A stretch of DNA of 38,183 bases from an uncultured Clostridia bacterium (GTDB lineage Bacteria > Bacillota > Clostridia > TANB77 > CAG-508), in contig CANQRS010000004.1 in assembly GCA_947626295.1 (NCBI GenBank), forward strand, positions 1 through 38,183, read 5' to 3'. Below the pieces are notes generated by a model. The model saw nothing but the letters and a program-made list of their open reading frames with translations, made no database searches and was not told the DNA's origin. Position 1 is the first letter of the stretch. Every line of letters starts with the position of its first letter. Of the stretch, positions 1-8,244 are shown one piece after another. The translations under genes were made by a program, and so were the position numbers.

Positions 1-100
1 TAAGAGAACAATTAGTTTTTTGTTGGGACATTTTCTCATTTCATTACTTAAGACATTATCACATTTCTTTCATAAAAATTAAATTTAAAGTGTAATATAG

Positions 101-129
101 TTGACAAAAACAAAAAAAACGTGTATAAT
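101..129 (+). promoter_or_regulatory. Sigma-A promoter for rpmF-secG
   Basis: TTGACA at 101-106 and TATAAT at 124-129 are separated by exactly 17 bp, a full consensus match. Transcription would start near 136, about 70 nt before rpmF. Positions 1-100 show no supportable gene. Confidence 0.85.
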
Positions 130-203
130 CGTATAGTATGAAATAAAGTAAAGAGAAAATAAAGGTATAATATATATATCTATTACAGGAGGAGGGAATT
201 TAA

Positions 204-386
204 ATGGCACAACCAAAAAGAAGATGGTCAAAAGCAAGAAGTAGAAGTAAAAGAGCAACGTGGAAGTTAGAAACACCAAAATTTGCTAAATGCTCAAATT
301 GTGGAGAATTAGTAGCACCACATACTTTATGTTCAAATTGTGGATACTATGATGGAAAGCAAATAATAGAAAAAAAAGAAGACTAA
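204..386 (+). CDS. rpmF: 50S ribosomal protein L32
   Basis: L32 is a small zinc-binding protein of the large ribosomal subunit. The 60-aa product starts MAQPKRRWSKARSRSKRA, the basic N-terminus typical of L32. It carries two CxxC pairs (CSNCG at about 30 and CSNCG at about 43) that form the zinc ribbon, so this is the Cys-containing zinc-binding form. The ATG is preceded by a strong GGAGGAGGG site at about 188-196. The gene lies 26 nt upstream of secG and shares its promoter. Length fits the family. Nothing unusual is seen. Confidence 0.97.
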   Translation: MAQPKRRWSKARSRSKRATWKLETPKFAKCSNCGELVAPHTLCSNCGYYDGKQIIEKKED

Positions 387-412
387 AATCCCCTAAGGAG
401 GAGGAATAATCA

Positions 413-661
413 ATGCAAGTATTAAAAACGGTATTAATGGTAATTTATTTTATTGTATGTTTAGCAATAATAATATTAGCAATGTTGCAATCTAAACAAG
501 ATGAAGGATTGTCAGCTACAATTACAGGTTCATCATCAAACAATTTCTTTGAAAAAAACAAAGGAAATACAAAAGAGGGTAGACAAAAAAGATGGACAAT
601 TATATTGGGTATAATTTTAATAATTTTATGTATAAGTTTAGGAACAATATATACTTTGTAA
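413..661 (+). CDS. secG: Protein translocase subunit SecG
   Basis: SecG is the small accessory subunit of the SecYEG channel in the cytoplasmic membrane. The 82-aa product has two hydrophobic segments (about residues 4-24 and 61-81) joined by a polar loop with the SSSNNFFEKNKG stretch; SecG loops usually carry a similar glycine-rich ...FF motif. A strong AAGGAGGAGG site precedes the ATG. It is cotranscribed with rpmF and ends at a hairpin terminator just downstream. The call is confident from size, topology and loop motif. Confidence 0.92.
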   Translation: MQVLKTVLMVIYFIVCLAIIILAMLQSKQDEGLSATITGSSSNNFFEKNKGNTKEGRQKRWTIILGIILIILCISLGTIYTL

Positions 662-673
662 TAAATTTGTAAT

Positions 674-716
674 AAAAAGAAATAAAGTTATTTTTTAATA
701 ATTTTATTTCTTTTTT
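674..716 (+). terminator. Terminator of rpmF-secG
   Basis: A 13-bp stem pairs AAAAAGAAATAAA (674-686) with TTTATTTCTTTTT (703-715), the 3' arm merging into a T run. It follows the secG stop by 13 nt. Confidence 0.75.
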
Positions 717-835
717 ATATTTATTTTATTACAAATTTATATTTATAATAATTATAAAATTTATTTAAAATAAAAAAATATTTATTAAATATTTTTTTTA
801 ATAAATATAAGTCGAATTTTGTCGAACGATTTTTC

Positions 836-863
836 TTGACAATAAAGAAAACTATGCTATAAT
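836..863 (+). promoter_or_regulatory. Sigma-A promoter with extended -10 for the adhesin
   Basis: TTGACA at 836-841, a 16-bp spacer, TATAAT at 858-863, and a TG one base upstream of the -10 (855-856). Transcription would start near 870, giving a leader of about 117 nt (870-986). The stretch 662-986 has no gene: it holds the secG terminator, an A/T-rich segment, this promoter and the leader. The leader contains two short hairpins (GACA/TGTC near 888-902, CGCA/TGCG near 903-912) but matches no riboswitch class I recognise. Confidence 0.8.
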
Positions 864-986
864 AAAATACAAGGCAGCTTAGGAATTGACAGATAATTTG
901 TCCGCAAATGCGTGACATCAATAATTTTTTATCTTATTCTTAAAATTCCAAAAAATAAAAATAAATAATATAGGGAGGAAAAAATA

Positions 987-2204
987 TTGCAAATATTATC
1001 AAAATTATTAATGATAATATTAGTTGTTGTAATGTTGTTAAATGTATGTGCAAATACAATATATGCTACTGTAGAGTTAACTTTGAATAAGGCTTATGTA
1101 AAAACAATAGGTACAGCAGATTATCATTTAAAATATTATATAAAATCAGAAGATAGATACGGATATTATAGGACGATATTAGCAGGTTATGAGGGAGAAG
1201 ATGGAACTACATATCCAGCGTATTGTTTGGATAGGGCTTTGCCTGGAAATGAGGAAAAATCATATTATGTAACAATAGATGAAGTATTAGATAATGATGC
1301 GATATGGAGAATCATAAAAAATGGATATCCATATAAGAAAGCAAAAGATTTTGGATTAGAGGACGATTATGATGCTTATGTAATAACAAAATTTGCTATA
1401 TATTGTGTGTTAGGACAAACTAAATTGGAATATTTTAAAGCAGAAGATGACGATAAGGTTGCTAAAAAAATGTTAAAGGAATTGCAAAATTTAGTAGATA
1501 TAGGAAAAAATGGAACAGAGACACAGGATACAAATCCATTGTCTATATCAAAAGTAGGAGATTTTAAAGAAGATGGAGAATTTTATATACAAGAGTATAA
1601 AGTGAAATCGTCAGTTAAATTTAATGAATATAAAATACAAAAGACTACGGGAATGCCAAGTGGAGCATATATAGCAAATATGGATGGAGAGAAAACAAAT
1701 AGTTTCTCTAAAGGAGAGGATTTTGTTGTTAAGGTTCCAAAAAAATCATTGGATAAAGATATAAATATTAGTGTAAGTGTTAATGCTGATTGTGAATCAT
1801 ATCTAGTATATAATGGAAAATCTACAGAGAAGGGAATGCAAGATTATGCAATAGTGGCAGGAAAAAATGCGATAGCTACAAGTAAAGTAACATTAAAAGA
1901 AAATGTGGCAACTGGTAAAGTTATAGTAAATAAAATTGATAAAGATAATAAAAAGCCTATAGAGGGAGTGGAGTTTCAGCTTTTAGATGAAAAAGGCAAG
2001 GAGGTATCAAAAGTTAAAACAAATTCAGATGGTGTGGCAAAGTTTGAAAATTTATTACAGGGGAAATATACCTTAGTAGAAACTAAAACACAAAGTAATT
2101 ATATTTTATCGAATGAAAAACAGGAGATAAATGTTGAATATAATAAGACAGTAACGGTAAATAAAGAAAATGAATATAAGAAGCGGAAATTTAAAAATAT
2201 ATAA
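987..2204 (+). CDS. Surface adhesin, N-terminal part (thioester-type domain plus one Cna_B/SpaA repeat), frameshifted
   Basis: Exported surface protein. The TTG start at 987 is supported by GGGAGG 8 nt upstream. Residues 1-27 form a signal peptide (hydrophobic run, then ANTIYA). Residues about 35-185 resemble the TQXA/thioester domain of Gram-positive adhesins: the expected Cys is Cys80 (in AYCLD), but the TQxA motif reads TKFA at 134-137, so the bond-forming Gln is replaced by Lys135. Residues about 308-395 form a Cna_B/SpaA beta-sandwich repeat (KVIVNKIDKDN, EGVEFQL, GKYTLVE). The ORF then runs out of frame and stops at 2204 after a nonsense tail (RKFKNI). Removing C2184 joins it in frame to the ORF at 2170-3558, giving ...NEYKK-GNLKIYKVDKDN, the same pattern seen between later repeats. 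Likely role: host or surface attachment. Confidence 0.75.
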   Translation: MQILSKLLMIILVVVMLLNVCANTIYATVELTLNKAYVKTIGTADYHLKYYIKSEDRYGYYRTILAGYEGEDGTTYPAYCLDRALPGNEEKSYYVTIDEVLDNDAIWRIIKNGYPYKKAKDFGLEDDYDAYVITKFAIYCVLGQTKLEYFKAEDDDKVAKKMLKELQNLVDIGKNGTETQDTNPLSISKVGDFKEDGEFYIQEYKVKSSVKFNEYKIQKTTGMPSGAYIANMDGEKTNSFSKGEDFVVKVPKKSLDKDINISVSVNADCESYLVYNGKSTEKGMQDYAIVAGKNAIATSKVTLKENVATGKVIVNKIDKDNKKPIEGVEFQLLDEKGKEVSKVKTNSDGVAKFENLLQGKYTLVETKTQSNYILSNEKQEINVEYNKTVTVNKENEYKKRKFKNI

Positions 2205-3558
2205 GGTGGATAAGGATAACAAAAAAGTTGTATTAGGTAGTGTTAAGTTTGACTTATATAGTGAAACAGAGGGAAAAGTGATAGGGACTTATACTACTAA
2301 TGAAAATGGAGAAATATATATTGAGAATTTAAGAGTAGGTAAGTATAAAATACAAGAGAAAAGTACAAATAAGTGGTATAATTTGGCAGAAGATACGGAA
2401 ATAGAAGTTAAATGGGACGAAACAACAGAGGCTACCATACAAAATGAATTAAAAAAAGGGCAAATTAAAGTTATAAAGGTAGATGAAGACAATAATGAAG
2501 TAAAAATACAGGGTGTAAAGTTTAATGTATTAGATGAAGAAGGAAATATATTAGAAACAATAATTACGGATAAAAATGGAGAAGCATATACTTCAAAATA
2601 TGTAATAAGAGATTATGACAAAATATATTTGCAGGAAATAGAGACGAACGAAAAATATGTATTAGATGATAAAGTAAGAGAAATAAAATTAGAAGAAAAT
2701 CAAATATCAGAAATAAAAATAGAAAATAAAAAGATAAGAGGACAAATTAAAATTATAAAAAAAAGTAAAAATGACAGTAATATTACAAAGGAAAAAGCAG
2801 GGACACCACTTGAAGGAGTGGTATTTGAAGTATATGATGAAAATAATAATTTTATTGAAGAAATCGTAACTGACGAAAATGGAATTGCTTTAACATCAAA
2901 ATTGGAAAAAGGAAAATATAAAGTAAAAGAGATATTAACAAATGAATGGTATTATTTGGATAATAAGATATATACCGCAGAGATAAAGAAAGATGGAGAT
3001 ATAGCACAATTAAAAATAGAAAATGAGGCTAAGAATCCAGAAATTTATATTGAGAAAGTTGGTGTAGATAAAGCTGAAATTGGAAGTCAAATTGAATATG
3101 ATATAAGTGTGCAAAATAGAGGAAATACATCACTTGATAAGTTTAGGTGGGTAGATGTAATTCCTACGAAATATATTACGGTAACAAAATTTCAGACGGG
3201 AACATATAATCAAGATTTGAAATATAATTTATATTATAAAACAAATTTAAGTAATGATGAATATATTTTATTAATGGAGGATTTAAGTTCTAAGGAAAAT
3301 TACGAAATTGATTTTGGAGTAGAGTTAGCATATAATGAATATGTTACTGAAATAAAATTGGAATTTGATAAAGTTGAAGTAGGCTTTTGTTCAAATGAAA
3401 ATCCTCATTTGTTTGCTATAATTAAGCCAGAGGTAAAAAGTGAATCTACTTTTGTAAATATTGCTAAGGTTAGTGGAGAATATAACAATTATAAAGTCGC
3501 AGATGAATCAAGGTGGAAAACTTTTGCATATAAATTGTTACCAAAAACAGGAATATAA
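2170..3558 (+). CDS. Surface adhesin, C-terminal part (three SpaA/Cna_B repeats, DUF11-like domain, terminal LPKTGI)
   Basis: Continuation of the upstream ORF in the +1 frame. The first ATG (2170) has no ribosome binding site and lies inside the upstream ORF, so independent translation is unlikely. Visible domains: three SpaA-type repeats, each opening with a GxIKxxKxD-like strand (about residues 7-92, 97-190 and 192-283), with conserved GKYKxxE strands near their ends. A DUF11-like domain follows (about 290-450, NPEIYIEKVG... and NRGNTSLDKF). The protein ends LLPKTGI followed directly by stop, so the sortase motif lacks the usual hydrophobic segment and basic tail. No sortase gene lies in the window. 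Whether the gene is broken or this is a sequence error cannot be decided here. Confidence 0.7.
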   Translation: MNIRSGNLKIYKVDKDNKKVVLGSVKFDLYSETEGKVIGTYTTNENGEIYIENLRVGKYKIQEKSTNKWYNLAEDTEIEVKWDETTEATIQNELKKGQIKVIKVDEDNNEVKIQGVKFNVLDEEGNILETIITDKNGEAYTSKYVIRDYDKIYLQEIETNEKYVLDDKVREIKLEENQISEIKIENKKIRGQIKIIKKSKNDSNITKEKAGTPLEGVVFEVYDENNNFIEEIVTDENGIALTSKLEKGKYKVKEILTNEWYYLDNKIYTAEIKKDGDIAQLKIENEAKNPEIYIEKVGVDKAEIGSQIEYDISVQNRGNTSLDKFRWVDVIPTKYITVTKFQTGTYNQDLKYNLYYKTNLSNDEYILLMEDLSSKENYEIDFGVELAYNEYVTEIKLEFDKVEVGFCSNENPHLFAIIKPEVKSESTFVNIAKVSGEYNNYKVADESRWKTFAYKLLPKTGI

Positions 3559-3600
3559 AATAATATGAAATATAAAAATATTTATGAATAAAATAAAAGA

Positions 3601-3629
3601 AGATGTACATAATTATAGTACATCTTTTT
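3601..3629 (+). terminator. Terminator downstream of the adhesin
   Basis: Perfect 8-bp stem AGATGTAC (3601-3608) / GTACATCT (3618-3625) with a 9-nt loop, then TTTT. Confidence 0.75.
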
Positions 3630-3667
3630 AAATGTGGACTAAGAAGATATATGTATTGGAGGTAAGT

Positions 3668-3835
3668 ATGAGTAATGATGATAAGAATATAAGAGAAAAG
3701 ATAACTTATGAAGAGGGAGAGGACGCAACAGAATATGGAGAATTTATTTCATCATATTTTGCTTGGGTACCATTATCAAAGCAAAAAGAAATAGTAAATA
3801 AATTGGAAAATATTACAAAAGATAAAAATAAATAA
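3668..3835 (+). CDS. Small hypothetical protein (55 aa)
   Basis: Start chosen at the ATG at 3668 because GGAGGT lies 4-5 nt upstream; a longer in-frame reading from 3632 would run through the terminator's T run and has no such site. The product (MSNDDKNIREK...) is acidic in the first half (YEEGEDATEYGEF), then has a short aromatic stretch (SSYFAWVPLSKQ) and a lysine-rich helix. No signal peptide or membrane segment. I do not recognise a family. It sits 59 nt upstream of clpC, but a weak TATAAT at 3859-3864 may let clpC be transcribed separately. Confidence 0.6.
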   Translation: MSNDDKNIREKITYEEGEDATEYGEFISSYFAWVPLSKQKEIVNKLENITKDKNK

Positions 3836-3894
3836 GTGGAGTTTTAGAATAAAAGTAGTATAATATCAAAATAAAGAGGTAGGAGCGTGGTGTA

Positions 3895-6336
3895 ATGATA
3901 TATAAGTTTACAAGTAGGGCAAAGAAGGCTATAGAAATAGCTAATGAGATAGCTAAAGAATTAAATCATAATTATATAGGAACTGAACATATATTATATG
4001 GTTTGGCAAAAGAGGGAAATGGAGTTGGATGTAAAGTTTTAGAAAGTCAGGGAGTTAATGCAGAGAAGATAAAAGAAGAGATTTTAGTTTTAGTTGGCAA
4101 TGGAGATAAAGAGACTGAAACTTTAGGTTTTACTCCTAGAACTAAAAGAGTCCTAGAGAATAGCTTTATTGAGGCTAAAAAGGTTGGGTATGATTACATA
4201 GGTACAGAACATCTATTAGTTGGAATTGTAAGAGAGGGAGATAGTATTGCTGTAAGAATTTTGTTGAGTTTGAATGTTGATTTATCTAAGATATATAATG
4301 AGATAGTTAATATTGTAAATGAAGTAGATAATTCAATGGGAACAACAAATAATGGCAATAAGAAAAATAAATTAAAGGATAATAATACGCCAATTTTGAA
4401 TCAATATGGAGAGGATTTGACTCAAAAGGCAGCTATTGGAAAATTAGACCCAGTTGTTGGTAGAAAAGAAGAAATTCAAAGGTTAATACAAATATTATCA
4501 AGAAGAACAAAAAATAATCCTTGTTTAATAGGTGAGACAGGTGTTGGTAAGACTGCAATAGTTGAAGGGTTGGCACAACAAATAAATTCAGGAGATGTTC
4601 CAGAGTTATTAAAAAATAAAAGGGTTATAAGTTTAGATATTTCTGGAATGGTTGCAGGTGCAAAATATAGAGGCGATTTTGAGGAAAGAATAAAGAAAGC
4701 CTTGTCAGAAGTAAAGATGTCTAATAATATTATATTGTTCATTGATGAAATTCACACTATTGTAGGAGCAGGTTCGGCCGAAGGTGCGATAGATGCGGCA
4801 AATATTTTAAAGCCAGCTTTGGCAAGAGGTGAAATTCAGTTAATTGGAGCAACAACTATTTCGGAATATAGAAAGTATATAGAGAAAGATGTAGCTTTAG
4901 AGAGAAGATTTAGTTCTGTTATGATACCAGAGCCAAGTGAAGATGATACTATTTTAATTTTAAATGGGTTGAGAGATAAATATGAAGCTCATCATAATGT
5001 TAAGATAACAGATGAGGCAATAGAGACAGCTATAAAGCTATCTGTTAGGTATGTAAATGATAGATTTTTGCCAGATAAAGCTATAGACTTAATAGATGAG
5101 GCGGCGTCTAAGGCTAGATTAAGAGCGTATGTAGAACCTGAGGTTTTAAAAGGTTTGCAAGATGAAATTGAAAAAATTGCAAAAGATAAGGAAGAAGCGA
5201 TAAGAGGTCAAAAGTTTGAGAAGGCAGCTGAGTTAAGGGATAGAGAAATTGAATTAAAACAAAAATGTGAGAAAGAAGAAGAAAAATGGAAAAATAAAAA
5301 TACGAAAACAGTTATTAATATTACAGAAGAAAATATTGCAGAGGTAATTTCTAGGTGGACTGGGATACCAGCAGAAAAAATAGGCGAAGATGAGAATGAA
5401 AAATTAAGAAATTTAGAAAGTGTATTGCATCAAAGGGTTGTTGGGCAAGAACAAGCTATTGAAGCAGTTGCTAAAGCTATAAGAAGAGGCAGGGTAGGAC
5501 TTAAAGACCCTAATAGACCGATAGGTTCATTCCTTTTTTTAGGACCTACAGGAGTTGGAAAGACAGAATTGTCTAAAGCTTTGGCTCAGAGCCTTTTTGG
5601 TGGAGAAAAGGATTTAATAAGAATTGATATGTCTGAATATATGGAGTCACATTCGGTATCTAAATTGATTGGTTCTCCTCCTGGATATGTAGGTTTTGAA
5701 GAAGGAGGACAATTGACAGAAAAGATTAGAAATAAACCTTATGCAGTAGTGTTATTTGATGAAATTGAGAAAGCACATCCGGATGTAATGAATATTTTGC
5801 TACAGGTGTTAGATGATGGAAGGCTTACAGATTCAAATGGTCGAGTAGTTGATTTTAAAAATACTGTAATTATAATGACTTCAAATATTGGAGCGAGATT
5901 AATTACTGAGAAAAAGAACTTAGGATTTTCAAATGCTGAAGTAGAGAAGGATGATAAAAAAGAGTATGAAAATACTAAGAAAGATGTTATGGCAGAGTTA
6001 AAAAGGGAGTTTAGGCCGGAATTTTTAAATCGTATTGATGAAATTATTGTATTTCACAAATTAAGTGATAATGAAATTATGCAAATTATTGATATTATGC
6101 TTAAACAGGTTCAGGAAAGATTAAAAGAAAAAAATTTTGTGGTACAGTTTAATCCAGAAATAAAAGAACTTATTGCTAAACAGGGAACGAATAAATCTTT
6201 TGGAGCAAGACCACTTCGTAGGACTATACAAAATTTAGTTGAAGATACTTTGGCAGAGGCAATATTGGAAGGAAAAATGAAAAGAAATAAAAATGTTGAT
6301 TTGTCAGTTGAAGATGAAAAGGTTGTTTTAAAATAG
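3895..6336 (+). CDS. clpC: ATP-dependent Clp protease ATP-binding subunit ClpC
   Basis: Hsp100 AAA+ unfoldase that feeds proteins to ClpP. The 813-aa product has the full ClpC plan: two Clp_N repeats (residues about 1-145), AAA-1 with Walker A GETGVGKT (213-220) and Walker B ILFIDEIH (281-288), a central UVR/M-domain coiled coil (about 420-460, QKFEKAAELRDREIELK), AAA-2 with Walker A GPTGVGKT (550-557) and Walker B VLFDEIEKAH, and a C-terminal D2-small domain. Length is normal. In Bacillus and many relatives clpC closes a ctsR-mcsA-mcsB-clpC operon; those genes are absent here, and I see no CtsR-type heptad repeat upstream. The gene ends at its own terminator. Confidence 0.97.
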   Translation: MIYKFTSRAKKAIEIANEIAKELNHNYIGTEHILYGLAKEGNGVGCKVLESQGVNAEKIKEEILVLVGNGDKETETLGFTPRTKRVLENSFIEAKKVGYDYIGTEHLLVGIVREGDSIAVRILLSLNVDLSKIYNEIVNIVNEVDNSMGTTNNGNKKNKLKDNNTPILNQYGEDLTQKAAIGKLDPVVGRKEEIQRLIQILSRRTKNNPCLIGETGVGKTAIVEGLAQQINSGDVPELLKNKRVISLDISGMVAGAKYRGDFEERIKKALSEVKMSNNIILFIDEIHTIVGAGSAEGAIDAANILKPALARGEIQLIGATTISEYRKYIEKDVALERRFSSVMIPEPSEDDTILILNGLRDKYEAHHNVKITDEAIETAIKLSVRYVNDRFLPDKAIDLIDEAASKARLRAYVEPEVLKGLQDEIEKIAKDKEEAIRGQKFEKAAELRDREIELKQKCEKEEEKWKNKNTKTVINITEENIAEVISRWTGIPAEKIGEDENEKLRNLESVLHQRVVGQEQAIEAVAKAIRRGRVGLKDPNRPIGSFLFLGPTGVGKTELSKALAQSLFGGEKDLIRIDMSEYMESHSVSKLIGSPPGYVGFEEGGQLTEKIRNKPYAVVLFDEIEKAHPDVMNILLQVLDDGRLTDSNGRVVDFKNTVIIMTSNIGARLITEKKNLGFSNAEVEKDDKKEYENTKKDVMAELKREFRPEFLNRIDEIIVFHKLSDNEIMQIIDIMLKQVQERLKEKNFVVQFNPEIKELIAKQGTNKSFGARPLRRTIQNLVEDTLAEAILEGKMKRNKNVDLSVEDEKVVLK

Positions 6337-6337
6337 T

Positions 6338-6377
6338 AAAAAAGAATAGATTTCAGTTATGAGATTTATTCTTTTTT
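6338..6377 (+). terminator. Terminator of clpC
   Basis: 11-bp stem AAAAAAGAATA (6338-6348) / TATTCTTTTTT (6367-6377), directly after the clpC stop. Its T run provides the first bases of the uvrC -35 box. Confidence 0.75.
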
Positions 6378-6404
6378 GACTTTTTGCACAAAATAATGTA
6401 AAAT
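6376..6404 (+). promoter_or_regulatory. Sigma-A promoter for uvrC
   Basis: TTGACT at 6376-6381, a 17-bp spacer and TAAAAT at 6399-6404. The -35 overlaps the end of the clpC terminator by two bases. Probably also serves the ORF at 8245 and mntP, which follow with short gaps. Confidence 0.65.
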
Positions 6405-6437
6405 AAATAGTATATTTTTTAAATGGAGAATTGAAAT

Positions 6438-8228
6438 ATGTTTAACATAGAAGAGGAGTTAAAGAAGTTGCCTAAAAAGCCAGGGGTATATTTAATGAAA
6501 GACAAGAATGATAATATAATATATGTGGGCAAGGCAATTAATTTGAAAAATAGGGTAAGTTCTTATTTTAGAAAAACAGATAAAACAAGTAGGATTTTAA
6601 AAATGGTATCTTTGATAGACCATTTTGAATATATAGTTGTTGATAATGAAGCAGAAGCATTAATTTTAGAATGTAATTTAATAAAAAAGAATAGACCTAA
6701 ATTTAATGTGTTATTAAAAGATGATAAGACTTATCCATATATAAAAATAGATATAAAATCAGAGTATCCAAATGTTGTGATTACAAGAAAAATTGTAAAT
6801 GATGGTTCTAAATATTTTGGACCTTATGCAAATCCAGGGGCAGCGAAGGAGATGTTGAATTTTATAAAGCAAAAATATAAGATTCGTCAATGCAGGAATT
6901 TTAAATATACTGATAGAGCTTGTTTGAATTATCATATAAAAAGATGCTTTGCACCTTGTATGGGATATATTTCGAGAGAGGAATATATGAAACAGATTGA
7001 TGAAATAATAGATTTGTTGGAGGGTAAAACAAATAAGATTTTAAAAGATTTAGATAATCAGATGAAAGAAGCGGCAAGTAAACAGGAGTACGAAAAAGCA
7101 GCATATATAAGAGATAGAAAGTTGGCTATTGAAAGAGCATCAAGTGTACAAAAAGTATCAAATATATCTGATAATAATATAGATGTTATAGGATTAGCAA
7201 GAAGCGAAAGGGAGGTTTGTATTGAGATATTTTTTGTTCGTGGTAGTAAGATGATAGGAAGAGAGCATTATTTTTTTAATGAGCTAAATGATATGGAAGA
7301 TAGAGAGATTATATCAGGATTTATAAAACAGTATTATATAGATAATCCTAATATGCCAAAAAAGATTATGTTGAGAGAAGTTTTAGATGATGAGGTTGTT
7401 TTGGAAGAATGGTTATCCACAGTTTCTGAACAAAAAGTGGAAATACATAGTACAAAAAAGGGAAAAAAATTAAGATTTGTGGAAATGGCAGAGAATAATG
7501 CAAAGGTTACATTAGAAAATAAGGAAAAAGAAAAGAATAGTATAATGTTAGAGTTAAAAGATGTATTAAAAATGGAGAAATTTCCAAGGAAGATTGAAAC
7601 TTATGATATTTCTAATATATCTGGGGAATTTATGGTAGCAGCAATGTGTGTTATGCAAGATGGAGTTATAAAAAAGAATTTGTCAAGAAGGTTTAAGATA
7701 AAGACTGTGTTGACTCAAGATGACCCAAGATGTATGGAAGAAGTTATTACTAGAAGGTTGGCACGTTCTATAGAAAATGAAAACAGTACAGGTTTTGGAA
7801 ATCTTCCAGATGCTATATTTGCAGATGGTGGAATAACTCAAATTAGAGCGATAAGAAGGGCAATAGATAAATATAATGTTGATATTAAAATCTTTGGAAT
7901 GGTAAAAAATGACAAGCATCAAACTAGGGCGTTAATTGATGAGCAAAGAAATGAAATAAAAATTTCTGAGGATTTGATGTTACTGATTACTAGATTCCAA
8001 GATACAGTGCATAATACTGCAATTTCATATCATAGAAAGTTGAGAGAAAAGTCGATGATGAAATCAGAGCTTGATGATATTAATGGGATTGGTAAAGTTA
8101 AAAAACAGAATTTGATGAAAAAGTTTGGAAGTGTTGAGAAAATTAGACAGGCTAATATTGAGGAATTAGTTAGTGTAAAGGGAATTAATGAGGATTTAGC
8201 CAAGGAAATAAAGAAAAGTTTGAAATAA
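6438..8228 (+). CDS. uvrC: UvrABC excinuclease subunit C
   Basis: UvrC makes both incisions in nucleotide excision repair after UvrA/UvrB damage recognition. The 596-aa product shows an N-terminal GIY-YIG nuclease domain (KPGVYLMKD at about 14-22, IYVGKAINLKNRV at about 28-40), a Cys-containing segment (CLNYHIKRCFAPC, about 163-175), a UVR domain (about 200-235, KQEYEKAAYIRDR), the RNase H-like second nuclease half (YDISNISGE, ADGGITQI, VKNDKHQTRAL) and C-terminal helix-hairpin-helix motifs (DDINGIGKVKKQNLMKKFGS and VKGINEDLAKEI). Length is normal. It lies 16 nt upstream of the next gene. Confidence 0.97.
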   Translation: MFNIEEELKKLPKKPGVYLMKDKNDNIIYVGKAINLKNRVSSYFRKTDKTSRILKMVSLIDHFEYIVVDNEAEALILECNLIKKNRPKFNVLLKDDKTYPYIKIDIKSEYPNVVITRKIVNDGSKYFGPYANPGAAKEMLNFIKQKYKIRQCRNFKYTDRACLNYHIKRCFAPCMGYISREEYMKQIDEIIDLLEGKTNKILKDLDNQMKEAASKQEYEKAAYIRDRKLAIERASSVQKVSNISDNNIDVIGLARSEREVCIEIFFVRGSKMIGREHYFFNELNDMEDREIISGFIKQYYIDNPNMPKKIMLREVLDDEVVLEEWLSTVSEQKVEIHSTKKGKKLRFVEMAENNAKVTLENKEKEKNSIMLELKDVLKMEKFPRKIETYDISNISGEFMVAAMCVMQDGVIKKNLSRRFKIKTVLTQDDPRCMEEVITRRLARSIENENSTGFGNLPDAIFADGGITQIRAIRRAIDKYNVDIKIFGMVKNDKHQTRALIDEQRNEIKISEDLMLLITRFQDTVHNTAISYHRKLREKSMMKSELDDINGIGKVKKQNLMKKFGSVEKIRQANIEELVSVKGINEDLAKEIKKSLK

Positions 8229-8244
8229 GAAGGATGTTTTATAT

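Noticed and set aside
870-986. c-di-GMP or other known riboswitch in the adhesin leader
   Set aside because: Neither the conserved c-di-GMP class I nor class II core could be found by eye.
4476-4742. Minus-strand ORF of 88 codons inside clpC
   Set aside because: Shadow of the conserved AAA-1 coding sequence on the opposite strand.
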